Shown in pieces: positions 6,413 to 15,464 of a stretch of 19,272 bases of DNA. The notes beneath the pieces were generated by a model. It did no database searches, was not told the origin of the DNA, and worked only from the letters and a program-made list of their open reading frames with translations. The DNA is taken from assembly GCA_023132135.1 (NCBI GenBank), contig JAGLYR010000164.1, positions 1 to 19,272 on the forward strand, written 5' to 3'. Position 1 is the first letter of the stretch. Each line of letters opens with the position of its first letter. This DNA comes from Candidatus Eiseniibacteriota bacterium. GTDB lineage: Bacteria; Arandabacterota; Arandabacteria; JAGLYR01. Both the position numbers and the translations under genes were made by a program.

Positions 6413-7585
6413 ATGAAAACAGGGATCCCGGCAAGGGTCTTCAGGATCAGCCTGGCGGCCTTTATCACAGACTTCTCGCTCTATCTCGTCTGGACGGCGA
6501 TTCCCTTCAAGGCAGTCGGTCTGGGCGCTTCGCCGGCTGTCCTTGGCCTGATGCCGGCTGTTGCCTCGTCCACGTATGTCCTGACAACGGCTTTCGCCGG
6601 ACGCCTCTCCGATCGGGTATCGAGGCTGCTGCTGGCGCGGCTGGGATGTCTGCTGTACGTGGCCGGTTGCCTCCTCGTGATGCAGGCGCGGACCATCGGC
6701 GAGATCCTGCCGTTTCTTCCGCTCATCGGATTGGGGATGGGGTTCTTCTGGCCTCCCATCCAGGCGGCGGTGGCCGACGAGGGGAAGCTGAAGTTCCTCG
6801 AGAGGAACATCGGGCTTTTCAATATCATGTGGAGCTCGGGCAAGGCACTTGGTTTCCTCCTGGCCGGGGTGCTGTATGCCATGTTCGGCCCCGGTCCCAT
6901 CTTCATTCTCGCCTCTGCCGTCATGCTGGGGATGGTGGCGCTGATCCCGGGCACACGGCGAGCGGAGGTGGAGGAAGAAGACAGCGGCGGTTACGAGAGA
7001 GTTTCCCCGCGGGACCTGCTGGCCTTCATGCGGATGGCCTGGGTGGCCAACGCGGTCGCCTTCGGGGTGGGCCACACCATGAACACCCAGTACCCGAAGC
7101 TCATGGTGGAGATTGGCCTGGATTCCCGCAGCTTCGGAATATACCTCGCTGCCATCTTTGTGGTGCAGACAGCGGTTTTTGTCCTGCTGCGTTCGTATCG
7201 GGGCTGGCGATTCCGGAGACTGCCTGCCTACGCCGTTCACTTTGCGATGGGACTGGCGGTGGTCCTCGTTTCCTTTGCGAAGCCGTTTCCGCTGATTCTC
7301 CTGTCGGCCATTCCACTGGGTCTTGGTCTCGGTCTTGCCTACCATGCCAGTATCACCTACAGTCTTGCCGGCCATGGGGGGAGGGGCAGGCGAGCCGGTA
7401 TTCATGAGTCCCTGTTGGGCGCGGGGAATCTGCTGATTCCATTCATCGGCGGACTCCTGGCCAGCGGGGTGGGCGATCTGCGGGTGCCGTACTGGTTCTG
7501 CGGAGTGGTGATTGCGGGGAGCCTCATCGCGCAGGAAGTGATATGGCGAAAAACCAGATCGCAGGGCAGCTCCGGGAAGTGTTAG
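6413..7585 (+). CDS. MFS-family inner-membrane transporter
   Basis: This 390-residue protein has the major facilitator layout: about twelve hydrophobic segments in two halves joined by a charged loop (about residues 178-200, RRAEVEEEDSGGYERVS). After the second helix, GRLSDRVSRLLLARLG (about 63-78) is a recognisable motif A (GxLxDRxxRR-like). A related basic turn, GRGRRAGIHESLLGAGN, lies in the second half (about 322-340), followed by a glycine-rich helix. Proton-coupled transport or efflux of a small solute is expected from the family, but the substrate cannot be read. The ATG at 6413 has AGG/GAGG sequences 8-15 bases upstream. It stands alone on the plus strand after a terminator and meets the RND operon tail to tail, with only 13 bases between stop codons and no hairpin visible there. 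Confidence 0.88.
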   Translation: MKTGIPARVFRISLAAFITDFSLYLVWTAIPFKAVGLGASPAVLGLMPAVASSTYVLTTAFAGRLSDRVSRLLLARLGCLLYVAGCLLVMQARTIGEILPFLPLIGLGMGFFWPPIQAAVADEGKLKFLERNIGLFNIMWSSGKALGFLLAGVLYAMFGPGPIFILASAVMLGMVALIPGTRRAEVEEEDSGGYERVSPRDLLAFMRMAWVANAVAFGVGHTMNTQYPKLMVEIGLDSRSFGIYLAAIFVVQTAVFVLLRSYRGWRFRRLPAYAVHFAMGLAVVLVSFAKPFPLILLSAIPLGLGLGLAYHASITYSLAGHGGRGRRAGIHESLLGAGNLLIPFIGGLLASGVGDLRVPYWFCGVVIAGSLIAQEVIWRKTRSQGSSGKC

Positions 7586-7598
7586 AAAACCTGAGGCC

Positions 7599-10500
7599 TT
7601 ACCGGTGATCTGGCACGTCCGGCGCCGAAGACTGCACCCGCCACGGCAGCCCTTGCCGGCCCATTCCCCATGCCAGGGTAAGCCGGACCCGCGCCACGGC
7701 CTTTTCCGAGAGTACGTAGAAGGTAGGAAGCACAATCAGGGTGAGGATGGTGCTGGCCGCCAGGCCGCCCATCACGGCCCTGGCCAGTGGGAAGTAATAC
7801 CCGCCGGCAACAGACGTGGTCCCAAGGGCCAGGGGAAGAAGACCCAGGATCGTCGTGGAGGCGGTCATCATGATGGGCCGGAAACGCTGGCGGCATCCTT
7901 CCATGATTGCTTCGGGCCGTCTCAGGCCCAGCCGTCTCAGGTTGTTGACGTGATCGATGAGGACAATGCCGTTGTTGACCACGATCCCGATCAGGATCAC
8001 GATCCCGATCATGGCCATGACGTTCAGGGGCGTTGAGGTGGCCATCAGGGTCCAGATCACACCCAGTGCCGCAAACGGAATGCAGAGCATGATGACCAGG
8101 GGATGAAGAAACGATTCAAACAGGGCCGCCATCACAAAGTACACGCAGCAGAGAGCGATGAGGACATTCACTCCCATTTCGTTCTGCTTCTCCTGGGCTT
8201 CCCGGAGTTCCCGTCCGAAAGACCAGCTGTATCCGGAGGGCATCTCCAGGGACTTCATGAGCTGGGCCGCCTTGTCCCGGACTTCGGAGAAATTTTCCCC
8301 CTCGTAGCTTCCGCTCACGGTCATCGCGGTCTTTCGCTGCTCCCGCCGGATTGACTGGGGTCCTTTCCCGATTTCGAAATCGGCCACCTGTCCCAGAAGA
8401 ACCGGGCGGCCCTCCTGGTAGCTCACGGGCAGACGCGCCAGGCTCTCGATGTTTCTCCGGTCCGAAGGCTCCAGGACGATCCCCATGTCGATTTCCCGAT
8501 CCCTGCTCTGGAACTTCCTGAGGGGAATGCCCCGGAAGGTCAGAGCCAGGATCTGGGCAAGGCTACGGGAGTCGAAGCCAAAACGCCCTGCCTGACTCCG
8601 GTCGAGAACAATCCGGATTTCGTCCTTCCCGCGCTGAGCGTCGGTCCGGACGTCCTCCAGGTCGGGAATCAGGGCCAGCCGCCGTTGCGCCTCGCCGGCA
8701 ATGTCCTCGAGAAGGTCGCTGTCCTCCCCGAAAACCGTCACCGAGAGCTTCTCCGCTCCGCGGCCGACATCCTCGTCGCCGCGGAAACGATAGTCAACAC
8801 CCGCAAGAACGGGGAGATTCTCGCGCAAGTACTTCCGGAGATCCCGGATCTCGTTGTCCGTGCGGGTTTCGTCCTCGGGGAAATACAGGCTGAAGTCCGC
8901 GCGGTTGTCCTGGTAGAAGGTGTAAACCCACTTGACCCGGAGAGAGTCCTGTTTCGCCAACAGGAACTCCTCCACTTCGTCCACGTACTCGACCACGCGG
9001 TAGCGGTTGGTATTGTCCAGGAAATCGAGGGTGAGATACACATTATTTCGCTTGATGCCTTCGTCGGCCCCGACGTCGGGCTTGAACTTGGTGATCAGCA
9101 TGACCCCGATTGTGACGGCAACAGCGATGGGCACAAATATGAGACCCGTGCGAAGCGGATGTCGCAGCGCGGTCCATCTGAGGATTCTCAGGTAACGCTC
9201 CCGCGCCCTGGCGAGAATCCCGAACTCCTTCGGTCCCCCGTTCACGCGAGTGCGGGAGGCCAGCAACGGAACCAGGGTCAGGCAGACGAGGAGGGAAAAA
9301 ACGAGCGTGACCGAGATCGTGACGCCCACTTCTCCGAGGAAAACGTTCACATCGGTTCCCTTGGACAGAACGACCGGAGCAAAGACGATCACCGACGTCA
9401 GGGTGGAAGCAGTTACCGCCATTGCGACTTCCCGCGTGCCGGCCCTGGCGGCCTCCCGCGAGTCGCTCCCATCCTCCTGCCGCTGGTAGATGGATTCGAG
9501 GACGACGATGGCGTTGTCCACCAGCATTCCGACGGCCAGCATCAGCCCGCACATGGTCAGCACGTTCAACGATCGGTTGGTCAGGTACAGGAACACACTG
9601 GTGGAGATGACGCACAGGGGAATGGCGGCCGAAGCGATCAGGGTCGTGCGGAGCCTGCGGAGGAAAAACAGGAGAACGCACACGGCCAGGAGGGAGCCCA
9701 CCAGTCCCGACTGGAGCAGGCCCTTGAGGGACCCCTTGATCTCCTCCCCCTGATCGAAGAAAAGGACCACGTCGATGCCATGGAGGGCCGGGTCCTGCCC
9801 GATCTCCTCCAGCACCTTGCGCACCCGCCTCGAGACCTCGACGATGTTGGCCCCCGAGGCTTTCTGGATCTCAAAGGCAATGGCGGACTCGCCGTTCAGG
9901 CGCCGGTAGTACGGAGGTTCCGATTCCCCAAAGACAATCTCGGCCACGTCCTTGAGCCGGATCCCGGCGGGGGTGACCTGGAGGTTCTCGATATCCTCCA
10001 TGGACCGGAACTGCCCGAGCGTGCGAACGCTGAGGCGCTGTTTGCCGTTGTGGACCCGGCCCAGGGAGAGGTCCACGTTGTTTGCGTTGAGGACCTGGAA
10101 GAGACGCTCGACGTTCACCGAGTACTCGACGATCTTGTCCAGGAAAAGGTAGATGGTTATGTCCTTGGGCGAGATCCCGTCCACCTGCAGCCGGCCGACG
10201 CCTTCGACCCGGCGAAGCGGATTCATGATTCTCCGCTCCAGGAGATCGTAGGAGCCCGCTAGGTCGCGTCCCGGCGCGGAGATCCGGCCTACCATGATGG
10301 GAATGTCGTTGGAGTCGAAGGTGAAGATGAAGTAGTCCTCCAGGTCCTGCGGAAGGAGAGGACGGACCTGCTCCATCCTCTCCTTCACTTCCAGGCGGAG
10401 GATGTCTACCGAGTGTCCGTACTCGAAGACCACTCCCACGAACGCGCCGTCCTGGTCGGATTCGGAGAAAATCTCTTTCACGTTGCCCAGGGTGGCCATG

Positions 10501-10709
10501 ATCTCTTCAACAGGCCGGGTGATGTCCTTCTCCACCTGGCTCGGAACGGCGTTGGGGTACGGCGCGTACACGCCGATGAAGGGAAATTCCATCTTGGGGA
10601 GGAAATCCAGCTTGAGCCGCATCATGCTCACGGCGCCAATAACCACGATCGCCATCGTGACGACAAAAACCGTTACCGGCCGGGACAGAGCATGATCGGA
10701 GAGCTTCAC
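7599..10709 (-). CDS. RND-superfamily efflux permease, second subunit
   Basis: This is a roughly 1036-residue inner-membrane RND transporter of the hydrophobe/amphiphile or MdtB/C-like type. It is a proton-driven pump that would act with the adaptor encoded at the head of the operon. The N-terminus has the usual first helix (LSDHALSRPVTVFVVTM) and large periplasmic porter loops. TM4 contains GMLVDNAIVVLE with the proton-relay aspartate D398. The C-terminal half ends in the paired helices around IGIVVNNGIVLIDHVNNLRR and PLALGT. The start chosen is GTG at 10709, with GAGG six bases upstream overlapping the stop of the first permease; the gap between genes is seven bases. An ATG at 10742 is possible but would run 26 bases into that gene and lacks a better ribosome site. 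Length is typical and no frameshift is seen. Substrate is unknown. Confidence 0.92.
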   Translation of the reverse strand: MKLSDHALSRPVTVFVVTMAIVVIGAVSMMRLKLDFLPKMEFPFIGVYAPYPNAVPSQVEKDITRPVEEIMATLGNVKEIFSESDQDGAFVGVVFEYGHSVDILRLEVKERMEQVRPLLPQDLEDYFIFTFDSNDIPIMVGRISAPGRDLAGSYDLLERRIMNPLRRVEGVGRLQVDGISPKDITIYLFLDKIVEYSVNVERLFQVLNANNVDLSLGRVHNGKQRLSVRTLGQFRSMEDIENLQVTPAGIRLKDVAEIVFGESEPPYYRRLNGESAIAFEIQKASGANIVEVSRRVRKVLEEIGQDPALHGIDVVLFFDQGEEIKGSLKGLLQSGLVGSLLAVCVLLFFLRRLRTTLIASAAIPLCVISTSVFLYLTNRSLNVLTMCGLMLAVGMLVDNAIVVLESIYQRQEDGSDSREAARAGTREVAMAVTASTLTSVIVFAPVVLSKGTDVNVFLGEVGVTISVTLVFSLLVCLTLVPLLASRTRVNGGPKEFGILARARERYLRILRWTALRHPLRTGLIFVPIAVAVTIGVMLITKFKPDVGADEGIKRNNVYLTLDFLDNTNRYRVVEYVDEVEEFLLAKQDSLRVKWVYTFYQDNRADFSLYFPEDETRTDNEIRDLRKYLRENLPVLAGVDYRFRGDEDVGRGAEKLSVTVFGEDSDLLEDIAGEAQRRLALIPDLEDVRTDAQRGKDEIRIVLDRSQAGRFGFDSRSLAQILALTFRGIPLRKFQSRDREIDMGIVLEPSDRRNIESLARLPVSYQEGRPVLLGQVADFEIGKGPQSIRREQRKTAMTVSGSYEGENFSEVRDKAAQLMKSLEMPSGYSWSFGRELREAQEKQNEMGVNVLIALCCVYFVMAALFESFLHPLVIMLCIPFAALGVIWTLMATSTPLNVMAMIGIVILIGIVVNNGIVLIDHVNNLRRLGLRRPEAIMEGCRQRFRPIMMTASTTILGLLPLALGTTSVAGGYYFPLARAVMGGLAASTILTLIVLPTFYVLSEKAVARVRLTLAWGMGRQGLPWRVQSSAPDVPDHR

Positions 10710-10716
10710 GGCAGCC

Positions 10717-13700
10717 TCACGGTTTCCGGTCGACGGTCGCATAGACCACGGGGATCACGATCAGTGTCAGCAGAGTCGCGATGGTGAGTCCGCCGATGAC
10801 GGCGATTGCCATGGGGGCGCGGATTTCAGCGCCCTCACCCAATCCGAGGGCCATGGGTAGAAGGGCCAGCACGGTGGTCAGAGTCGTCATCATGATGGGC
10901 CGGAGCCGGGCGCGGGCTCCTTCCATGATCGCCTGGATTTTCTCCAGTCCTGCCCGCCGTCTCTGGTTGATGAAATCCACAAGAACGATCGCGTTATTGA
11001 CCACAATGCCGGTCAGCATCACACCGCCGATCAGAACGACAATACTGATGGACGTGCCTGTCAGCGCCAGGGCGAAGACGACACCCACCATCCCCAGCGG
11101 CACGGTAAGGAGGATGACGAGGGGATGGAGGAACGACTCGAACTGGCTGGCCATGACCAGGTAGACCATGAAAACGGCGAGGCACACGGCCAGGGCCAGG
11201 CTCCGGAATGAGGTCTGTACCTCTTCATTCTGCCCCGCGAGGGTCGCGACCATCGTGGGCGGGGGAGGGTTCGCGGCCAGGAGGGCTTCGATGTCCTCGG
11301 ACGCGCCTCCCAGGTCCCGATCCTCCAGGTTGGCTCGAATGACGGCCGCGCGCTGCTGCCCGATATGCGTGATTTCCGAAGGGCCCCGGCCGAGATCCAC
11401 GTCGGCCACGGAGGAGAGGGGAATGGGAATTCCGTCGACCTGGGCCACGATGAGGTTCTCCACCTGGTCCACGTTGATGGTGGCGGCGTCGGCCGTACGG
11501 ACCAGGATATCCAGCTGCCGGTCGCGCTCCTTGAGACGCGTTGCCACTTCGCCCCGGATCTTGTTCCGGAGGGTCCGGGAAACCGTTTCCAGATCCAGGT
11601 CCAGGGCGGCCATGCGGTCGCGTCGGAAGCTGACCTGGACCTCGGGGCTTCCGTCTTCCAGCGTGCTCTGAACGTCCCGAAGCCCCGGAACCCCGGCCAT
11701 CCGCGCGGCCAGGCGGGATGTGTAGCGCTGCAGCTCTGCGAGATCGTAGCCATAGATGTGGACTTCTATGGGGGTCCGGAAGCTGAAGTAGCTGGGCCGG
11801 TGGAAGTTGTACCGGATCTCGGGCCGCCGGTCGAGGGTCCTCCGGATGGACTCGATGACGGCCGCCTCCTGGCGACGGTTTCCCGGGCTCCGGATCGAAA
11901 TGTTCAGTTGGGCCACGTTTTCGCGCCGCTCGTTGCGGGCGCTGCCCAGCTCGGGGCTCTCACCGACGGTGGCGAAGAAGAGGTCGATTCGGTCGTCTCC
12001 GCGCAGGCTGTACTCGAGCTCCCGGGTTTTCTGTTCCGTCACAGCCAGAGGCGTGCCGGGGGGAAACTCAAGATCGAAAGCGAATTGCCCCTGGGTGAAG
12101 GGGGGCACCAGCTCAATTCCCAGAGTCGGAATCATGACCACCGCCAGGGCCGCAAGCGCCAGGGCCATGGCCAGGGCGCGTCCGCGGTGGCGCAGGGCTC
12201 CCTCGAGAAGCCGTGGGTATGCCGCGGCCAGCCGGTCCCATCCCCGATCGAAAAGGTGGTGAACCGGCCGCAGAACAAAATCGAGACCGCGAGTGAGACA
12301 GGCCCACAGGAAACGTACGAGCCGAAGGAGCCCGCCGGGAAGGAGCACGACCCAAACCCTGAACAACCACCGCAGGGGGAAGGAGATTACCCTGAGCACA
12401 TGCGTGAGCACGCGCGTGATCCGCCTGGGCGGCCGGCGGTTTTCCTCCGGGCCTTTCCGCGACGGATCGGGCGCGCCGGGATTGGCCTGGGGCAATGGAG
12501 TGTCCGGCTCGTCCGTCTTTGCACGGATGCGCCGCGCCCCGGCGGATGCGAGAACCGGGATCAGGGTGAGTGCTGCGATGAGAGACACAATCAGCGAAGC
12601 GGCCACGGTGAGCGCCTGGTCCCGGAAGATCTGTCCGGCCACACCCTCGACGAAGATGATGGGGAGGAAAACAGCCACTGTGGTCAGGGTCGATGCCGTC
12701 ACAGCCCGTGACACCTCGCTCGCGCCGAGCATTGTGGAGTCCCAGGCGGATCGGCCTTGCGAGCGGTGCCGGTTGATGGCCTCCAGGACCACGATCGCAT
12801 TGTCCACGAGCATCCCGACACCCAGGGCGAGTCCCCCCATGGACATGATGTTCAGCGTCACGTGGAGCTGCTGCATCACGAAGAAGGTTGCGATCACGGA
12901 GATCGGGATGACGAGCGCAATGATCCCCGTGCTCCTTCGCTCCTTGAGGAAGAGAAAGATGATGAATGTGGCAAGGAGTCCGCCGATCAGGGCGTTGGAT
13001 CGGACTTCCCCGATGGATCGTTCGACGAATGTGGACTGGTCAAACAGGACCCGGGTCTCCACGTCCTTCGGAAGCGTGTCGCCCAGGCGCCGCAGCCGCT
13101 GCTTCACAGCCCGGGCCACATGGACGATGTTGGCGTTTCCCTCTTTGTAGACGGCCAGCTCCACCGATTCCTTCCCGCGGACACTGGAGACCACTTCCCG
13201 TTCCTTGTGGCCCCGCGTGATGGAGGCGACATCCTGCAGCCGGACGATGCGTCCCTCTTCTTCATAGAGAACCGTCTGGGAGATCTGGTCCAGGTTTTCG
13301 AACTCGTTCACGGTCCGCACGAGGTATTCCGCATCCCGGTCCCGGAGCCGCCCGCCGGCCGAGTTCACGTTCTGGCTGTCGAGAAAGCGGGATACCGCGG
13401 AGATGGGAATTCCCATGGCGGCCAGTTTCCCCTCGTCCACCTCCACATGGATCTCTTCTTCCAGGCCGCCCCGAACCCGGACCGACGCCACGCCCTCCAG
13501 GGATTCGAGATCCTTCTTGAGGACCCGGTCCGCCAGGTAGCGGAGCGTGACCAGATCCCGGTCCCCATAGAGCCCCAGGCGAAGGATAGGATCGAGAGAC
13601 GGATCGTACCGGAGGAGGACGGGACTCTTGGCGTCGTCGGGGAGGGTGACGAGGTCAATTTTCTCTCGCACGTCCAGGGACGCGTAGTCCATGTGTGTCT

Positions 13701-13992
13701 TCCATGCGAACTCCAGGACAATTTCCGAAACGCCGGGCCGGGATGTGGACCGCAGGCTGCGGAGGCCCTGGACAACAGAAACAGCTTCCTCCAGAGACTC
13801 CGTGATGAGTTTCTCCACCTCCGCGGGGGCAGCGTCGGGGTATTCGGTCTGGATCGTGAGGGTGGGATAGGAGATGTCGGGCAGGAGATTGAGGGGCAAC
13901 CTCGACAGGGCGACCAGCCCGAACAGGACGGCCGCGAGAGTGATCATCGTGACCGTGACAGGCCGGCGCATTGAACCTTCAACAATCTTCAT
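10717..13992 (-). CDS. RND-superfamily efflux permease, first subunit, with enlarged central linker
   Basis: This is a 1091-residue inner-membrane RND pump. It opens with the standard MRRPVTVTMITLAAVLFG helix and NLLPDISYPTLTI. TM4 has GMLVDNAIVVLEA with proton-relay aspartate D397. The C-terminal half has LVMASQFESFLHPLVILLT and MLTGIVVNNAIVLVDFINQRRR. It differs from the second permease in having about 125 residues between TM6 and TM7 (about 485-610). This stretch holds a proline-rich charged part (DEPDTPLPQANPGAPDPSRKG) and then an extra hydrophobic/basic stretch (LRWLFRVWVVLLPGGLLRLV). Its ATG is one base after the adaptor stop, so translation is probably coupled. Co-occurrence with a second, different permease suggests a heteromeric pump like MdtBC. 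Metal export (HME type) is less likely, but substrate cannot be assigned. Confidence 0.92.
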   Translation of the reverse strand: MKIVEGSMRRPVTVTMITLAAVLFGLVALSRLPLNLLPDISYPTLTIQTEYPDAAPAEVEKLITESLEEAVSVVQGLRSLRSTSRPGVSEIVLEFAWKTHMDYASLDVREKIDLVTLPDDAKSPVLLRYDPSLDPILRLGLYGDRDLVTLRYLADRVLKKDLESLEGVASVRVRGGLEEEIHVEVDEGKLAAMGIPISAVSRFLDSQNVNSAGGRLRDRDAEYLVRTVNEFENLDQISQTVLYEEEGRIVRLQDVASITRGHKEREVVSSVRGKESVELAVYKEGNANIVHVARAVKQRLRRLGDTLPKDVETRVLFDQSTFVERSIGEVRSNALIGGLLATFIIFLFLKERRSTGIIALVIPISVIATFFVMQQLHVTLNIMSMGGLALGVGMLVDNAIVVLEAINRHRSQGRSAWDSTMLGASEVSRAVTASTLTTVAVFLPIIFVEGVAGQIFRDQALTVAASLIVSLIAALTLIPVLASAGARRIRAKTDEPDTPLPQANPGAPDPSRKGPEENRRPPRRITRVLTHVLRVISFPLRWLFRVWVVLLPGGLLRLVRFLWACLTRGLDFVLRPVHHLFDRGWDRLAAAYPRLLEGALRHRGRALAMALALAALAVVMIPTLGIELVPPFTQGQFAFDLEFPPGTPLAVTEQKTRELEYSLRGDDRIDLFFATVGESPELGSARNERRENVAQLNISIRSPGNRRQEAAVIESIRRTLDRRPEIRYNFHRPSYFSFRTPIEVHIYGYDLAELQRYTSRLAARMAGVPGLRDVQSTLEDGSPEVQVSFRRDRMAALDLDLETVSRTLRNKIRGEVATRLKERDRQLDILVRTADAATINVDQVENLIVAQVDGIPIPLSSVADVDLGRGPSEITHIGQQRAAVIRANLEDRDLGGASEDIEALLAANPPPPTMVATLAGQNEEVQTSFRSLALAVCLAVFMVYLVMASQFESFLHPLVILLTVPLGMVGVVFALALTGTSISIVVLIGGVMLTGIVVNNAIVLVDFINQRRRAGLEKIQAIMEGARARLRPIMMTTLTTVLALLPMALGLGEGAEIRAPMAIAVIGGLTIATLLTLIVIPVVYATVDRKP

Positions 13993-13993
13993 G

Positions 13994-15259
13994 CTACTCG
14001 GTTTCCATTTCGGTGGTGACCGTGACGCTGTCTTCGGTGATCTCTCGGAACTTCGACCCCGTCTTGAGCCCGCCCTGGCCCACGGTGACGATCCTGTCGC
14101 CCTCCTCCAGGCCGCTCATGATCTCGATCACGGTTCCATCCGCGTAGCCGGTGGAGACCGGAACCTTGACCACGGTATCTTCCTCGGCCTTGAAGACGTA
14201 GGTCTCGCCGCCCTCGGGAACCAGCGACCGTTTGGGAATGACGAGGGCGCCCGGGTGTACGTCCGTCCGGATCTTCACGCGGACAAACGACCCGGGCCGG
14301 AGGTCGGAGGTTTGCCCCGCGACCTGGCAGGTTGTCTTCACTGTTCCGGTTCGCGGGTCCACCATCGGGGAAACCCGGAGAACCTCGCCGGGGAACGTAC
14401 GATCGGGATCTGCGTCGGGTCTTACCACGACTTCCTGCTTCGGGGAAATCCGCCGGGCCTCTTTCTCCGGCAGGTGGATCCGGGCAAGGAGGGGATCGGG
14501 ATCCACAATGGAGAAGATCCGGGTTCCCGCAGACACTGTCTGACCCTGGTTGGTGAACCGTTGGGTGATCCTTCCCGAGAAAGGCGCCACGATCCGGGTG
14601 TAGTCCATCTGCAACTGGACTGAAAGCCGTTGGGCTTCGGCTTCCTCGTAGCGGAACTGCGCGTCGTTGAACTGCTTCTCGCTGGCGAGGTCTTGCTCGT
14701 GGAGAGAGGCGACCCGATCCAGATCCAGACGGAAAGCCCGGACCCGGGCCTCTGTTTCCTTGAGGGCAACACGTTGAACTTCTCCGTCCAGGACGGCCAG
14801 GATCTGCCCCTCGCGGACCCAGTCTCCCTCCTCGGCCTCGATGCTCCGGATCTCGCCGGCGATCTTGGCCAGGATGTCGGCCTGGCTTTCTGCCTCGAGA
14901 GTCGCCGTGGCGCTCAGGTAGAGGGGAACGTCCTGCCTGCCGGCAATTGCGAGCCGGACGGGTACCGGTTCCTCCTCCTCCTCGTTCTTGTCCTTTTTTC
15001 CCCCGAAGATGCGGGCGAAGAGCCCCTTCTTCGATTCCTTCCGGGTGGCGGCCGAACTGTCGGCGGGGGATCCGTCGCCCGCAGCCAGGCTGTCGGCGCC
15101 CGATTCCGTTGCTGCCGAGTTCTCGGCTCCAGCTTGAGCCGAGCGGTCGCCGCAGGCTCCCAGAAGGAATGGGAGCGCCAGCATCATCAGAAGACACAGA
15201 ACCGCGACTGCAGGTTTGAGAATCCTGGTGGCTGGCTGGACATCTTGTCCGTCAGTCAT
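13994..15259 (-). CDS. RND efflux membrane-fusion lipoprotein (periplasmic adaptor)
   Basis: This 421-residue adaptor of the HlyD/AcrA-type family bridges the RND permeases and an outer-membrane channel. A signal sequence (about 12-35) ends in the lipobox LGAC, with C36 the probable lipidated residue. A low-complexity linker follows (about 37-97): alanine/serine/aspartate-rich, then KKDKNEEEEEP. The folded part has a first barrel-sandwich half (about 118-160, EGDWVREGQILAVLD), a coiled-coil hairpin (about 160-217), a second half (IVAPFSGRITQRFTNQGQTV, about 223-242), a beta-barrel (about 255-335) and a membrane-proximal domain to the end. The start at 15259 has a near-perfect AGGAGG eight bases upstream. 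An in-frame extension to 15499 has no export signal and crosses the divergent promoter region, so I reject it. It is the first gene of the efflux operon. Confidence 0.92.
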   Translation of the reverse strand: MTDGQDVQPATRILKPAVAVLCLLMMLALPFLLGACGDRSAQAGAENSAATESGADSLAAGDGSPADSSAATRKESKKGLFARIFGGKKDKNEEEEEPVPVRLAIAGRQDVPLYLSATATLEAESQADILAKIAGEIRSIEAEEGDWVREGQILAVLDGEVQRVALKETEARVRAFRLDLDRVASLHEQDLASEKQFNDAQFRYEEAEAQRLSVQLQMDYTRIVAPFSGRITQRFTNQGQTVSAGTRIFSIVDPDPLLARIHLPEKEARRISPKQEVVVRPDADPDRTFPGEVLRVSPMVDPRTGTVKTTCQVAGQTSDLRPGSFVRVKIRTDVHPGALVIPKRSLVPEGGETYVFKAEEDTVVKVPVSTGYADGTVIEIMSGLEEGDRIVTVGQGGLKTGSKFREITEDSVTVTTEMETE

Positions 15260-15322
15260 TCGATGGGCCTCCTGAGTGAGCTTCGAGTCTCCTGGTAGGT
15301 GTGCTCCACGGATAGGCTTCAC

Positions 15323-15349
15323 CTTATATGTACGCTCCAGAGGGAGCAA
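15323..15349 (-). promoter_or_regulatory. Candidate promoter for the RND efflux operon
   Basis: On the minus strand, TTGCTC (15349-15344) is followed 15 bases later by TATAAG (15328-15323), about 65 bases before the ATG at 15259. The spacing is short for sigma70. A small inverted repeat (GCTCC/GGAGC, about 15334-15347) sits between the two boxes and could be an operator. Confidence 0.35.
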
Positions 15350-15401
15350 GTGTTTCATAGATTCTGAAGGGGGGGCTCGGGTGGCAGCCCCTGGCGTTTT
15401 G

Positions 15402-15410
15402 TGGTACAAT
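15402..15410 (+). promoter_or_regulatory. Extended -10 promoter for the C25 protease gene
   Basis: TGGTACAAT is a good extended -10 element (TGnTAnAAT), with -10 box TACAAT at 15405-15410. There is no good -35 at the usual distance, which is common for extended -10 promoters. It predicts a 5' leader of about 75 bases before the ATG at 15494. Confidence 0.45.
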
Positions 15411-15445
15411 AGACCCGAATGTGCCGCATGGACGTTGCGATATCG

Positions 15446-15464
15446 GAATCCCCGGCAGGGATTC
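15446..15464 (+). promoter_or_regulatory. Hairpin in the leader of the C25 protease gene
   Basis: GAATCCC (15446-15452) and GGGATTC (15458-15464) are perfect inverted copies around a CGGCA loop. If transcription starts near 15417, this hairpin lies in the mRNA leader about 15 bases before the AAGGAG ribosome site (about 15480-15485). It could stabilise the message or be a protein-binding palindrome; it does not have a terminator T-run. Confidence 0.4.

Noticed and set aside
7586-7598. Bidirectional terminator between the convergent MFS and RND genes
   Set aside because: Only 13 bases separate the stops and I find no stem longer than the AGGCCT palindrome.
6350-7735. Minus-strand open frame of 461 codons opposite the MFS gene
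   Set aside because: It overlaps both the clear MFS gene and the end of the RND gene and has low-complexity, charged composition with no recognisable motif.
8685-10262. Plus-strand open frame of 525 codons opposite the second RND permease
   Set aside because: It lies wholly antisense to a well-recognised RND gene. Its protein is rich in H, Q, G and D with no domain, signal or ribosome site. High GC makes such shadows common.
12757-13974. Plus-strand open frame of 405 codons opposite the first RND permease
   Set aside because: Antisense shadow: the opposite strand encodes conserved RND transmembrane and porter sequence throughout.
15372-15391. GGGGCT/AGCCCC hairpin upstream of the protease promoter as a terminator
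   Set aside because: The stem is only 6 bp with an 8-base loop, and the T-run is displaced and short. No plus-strand gene upstream needs a terminator there.
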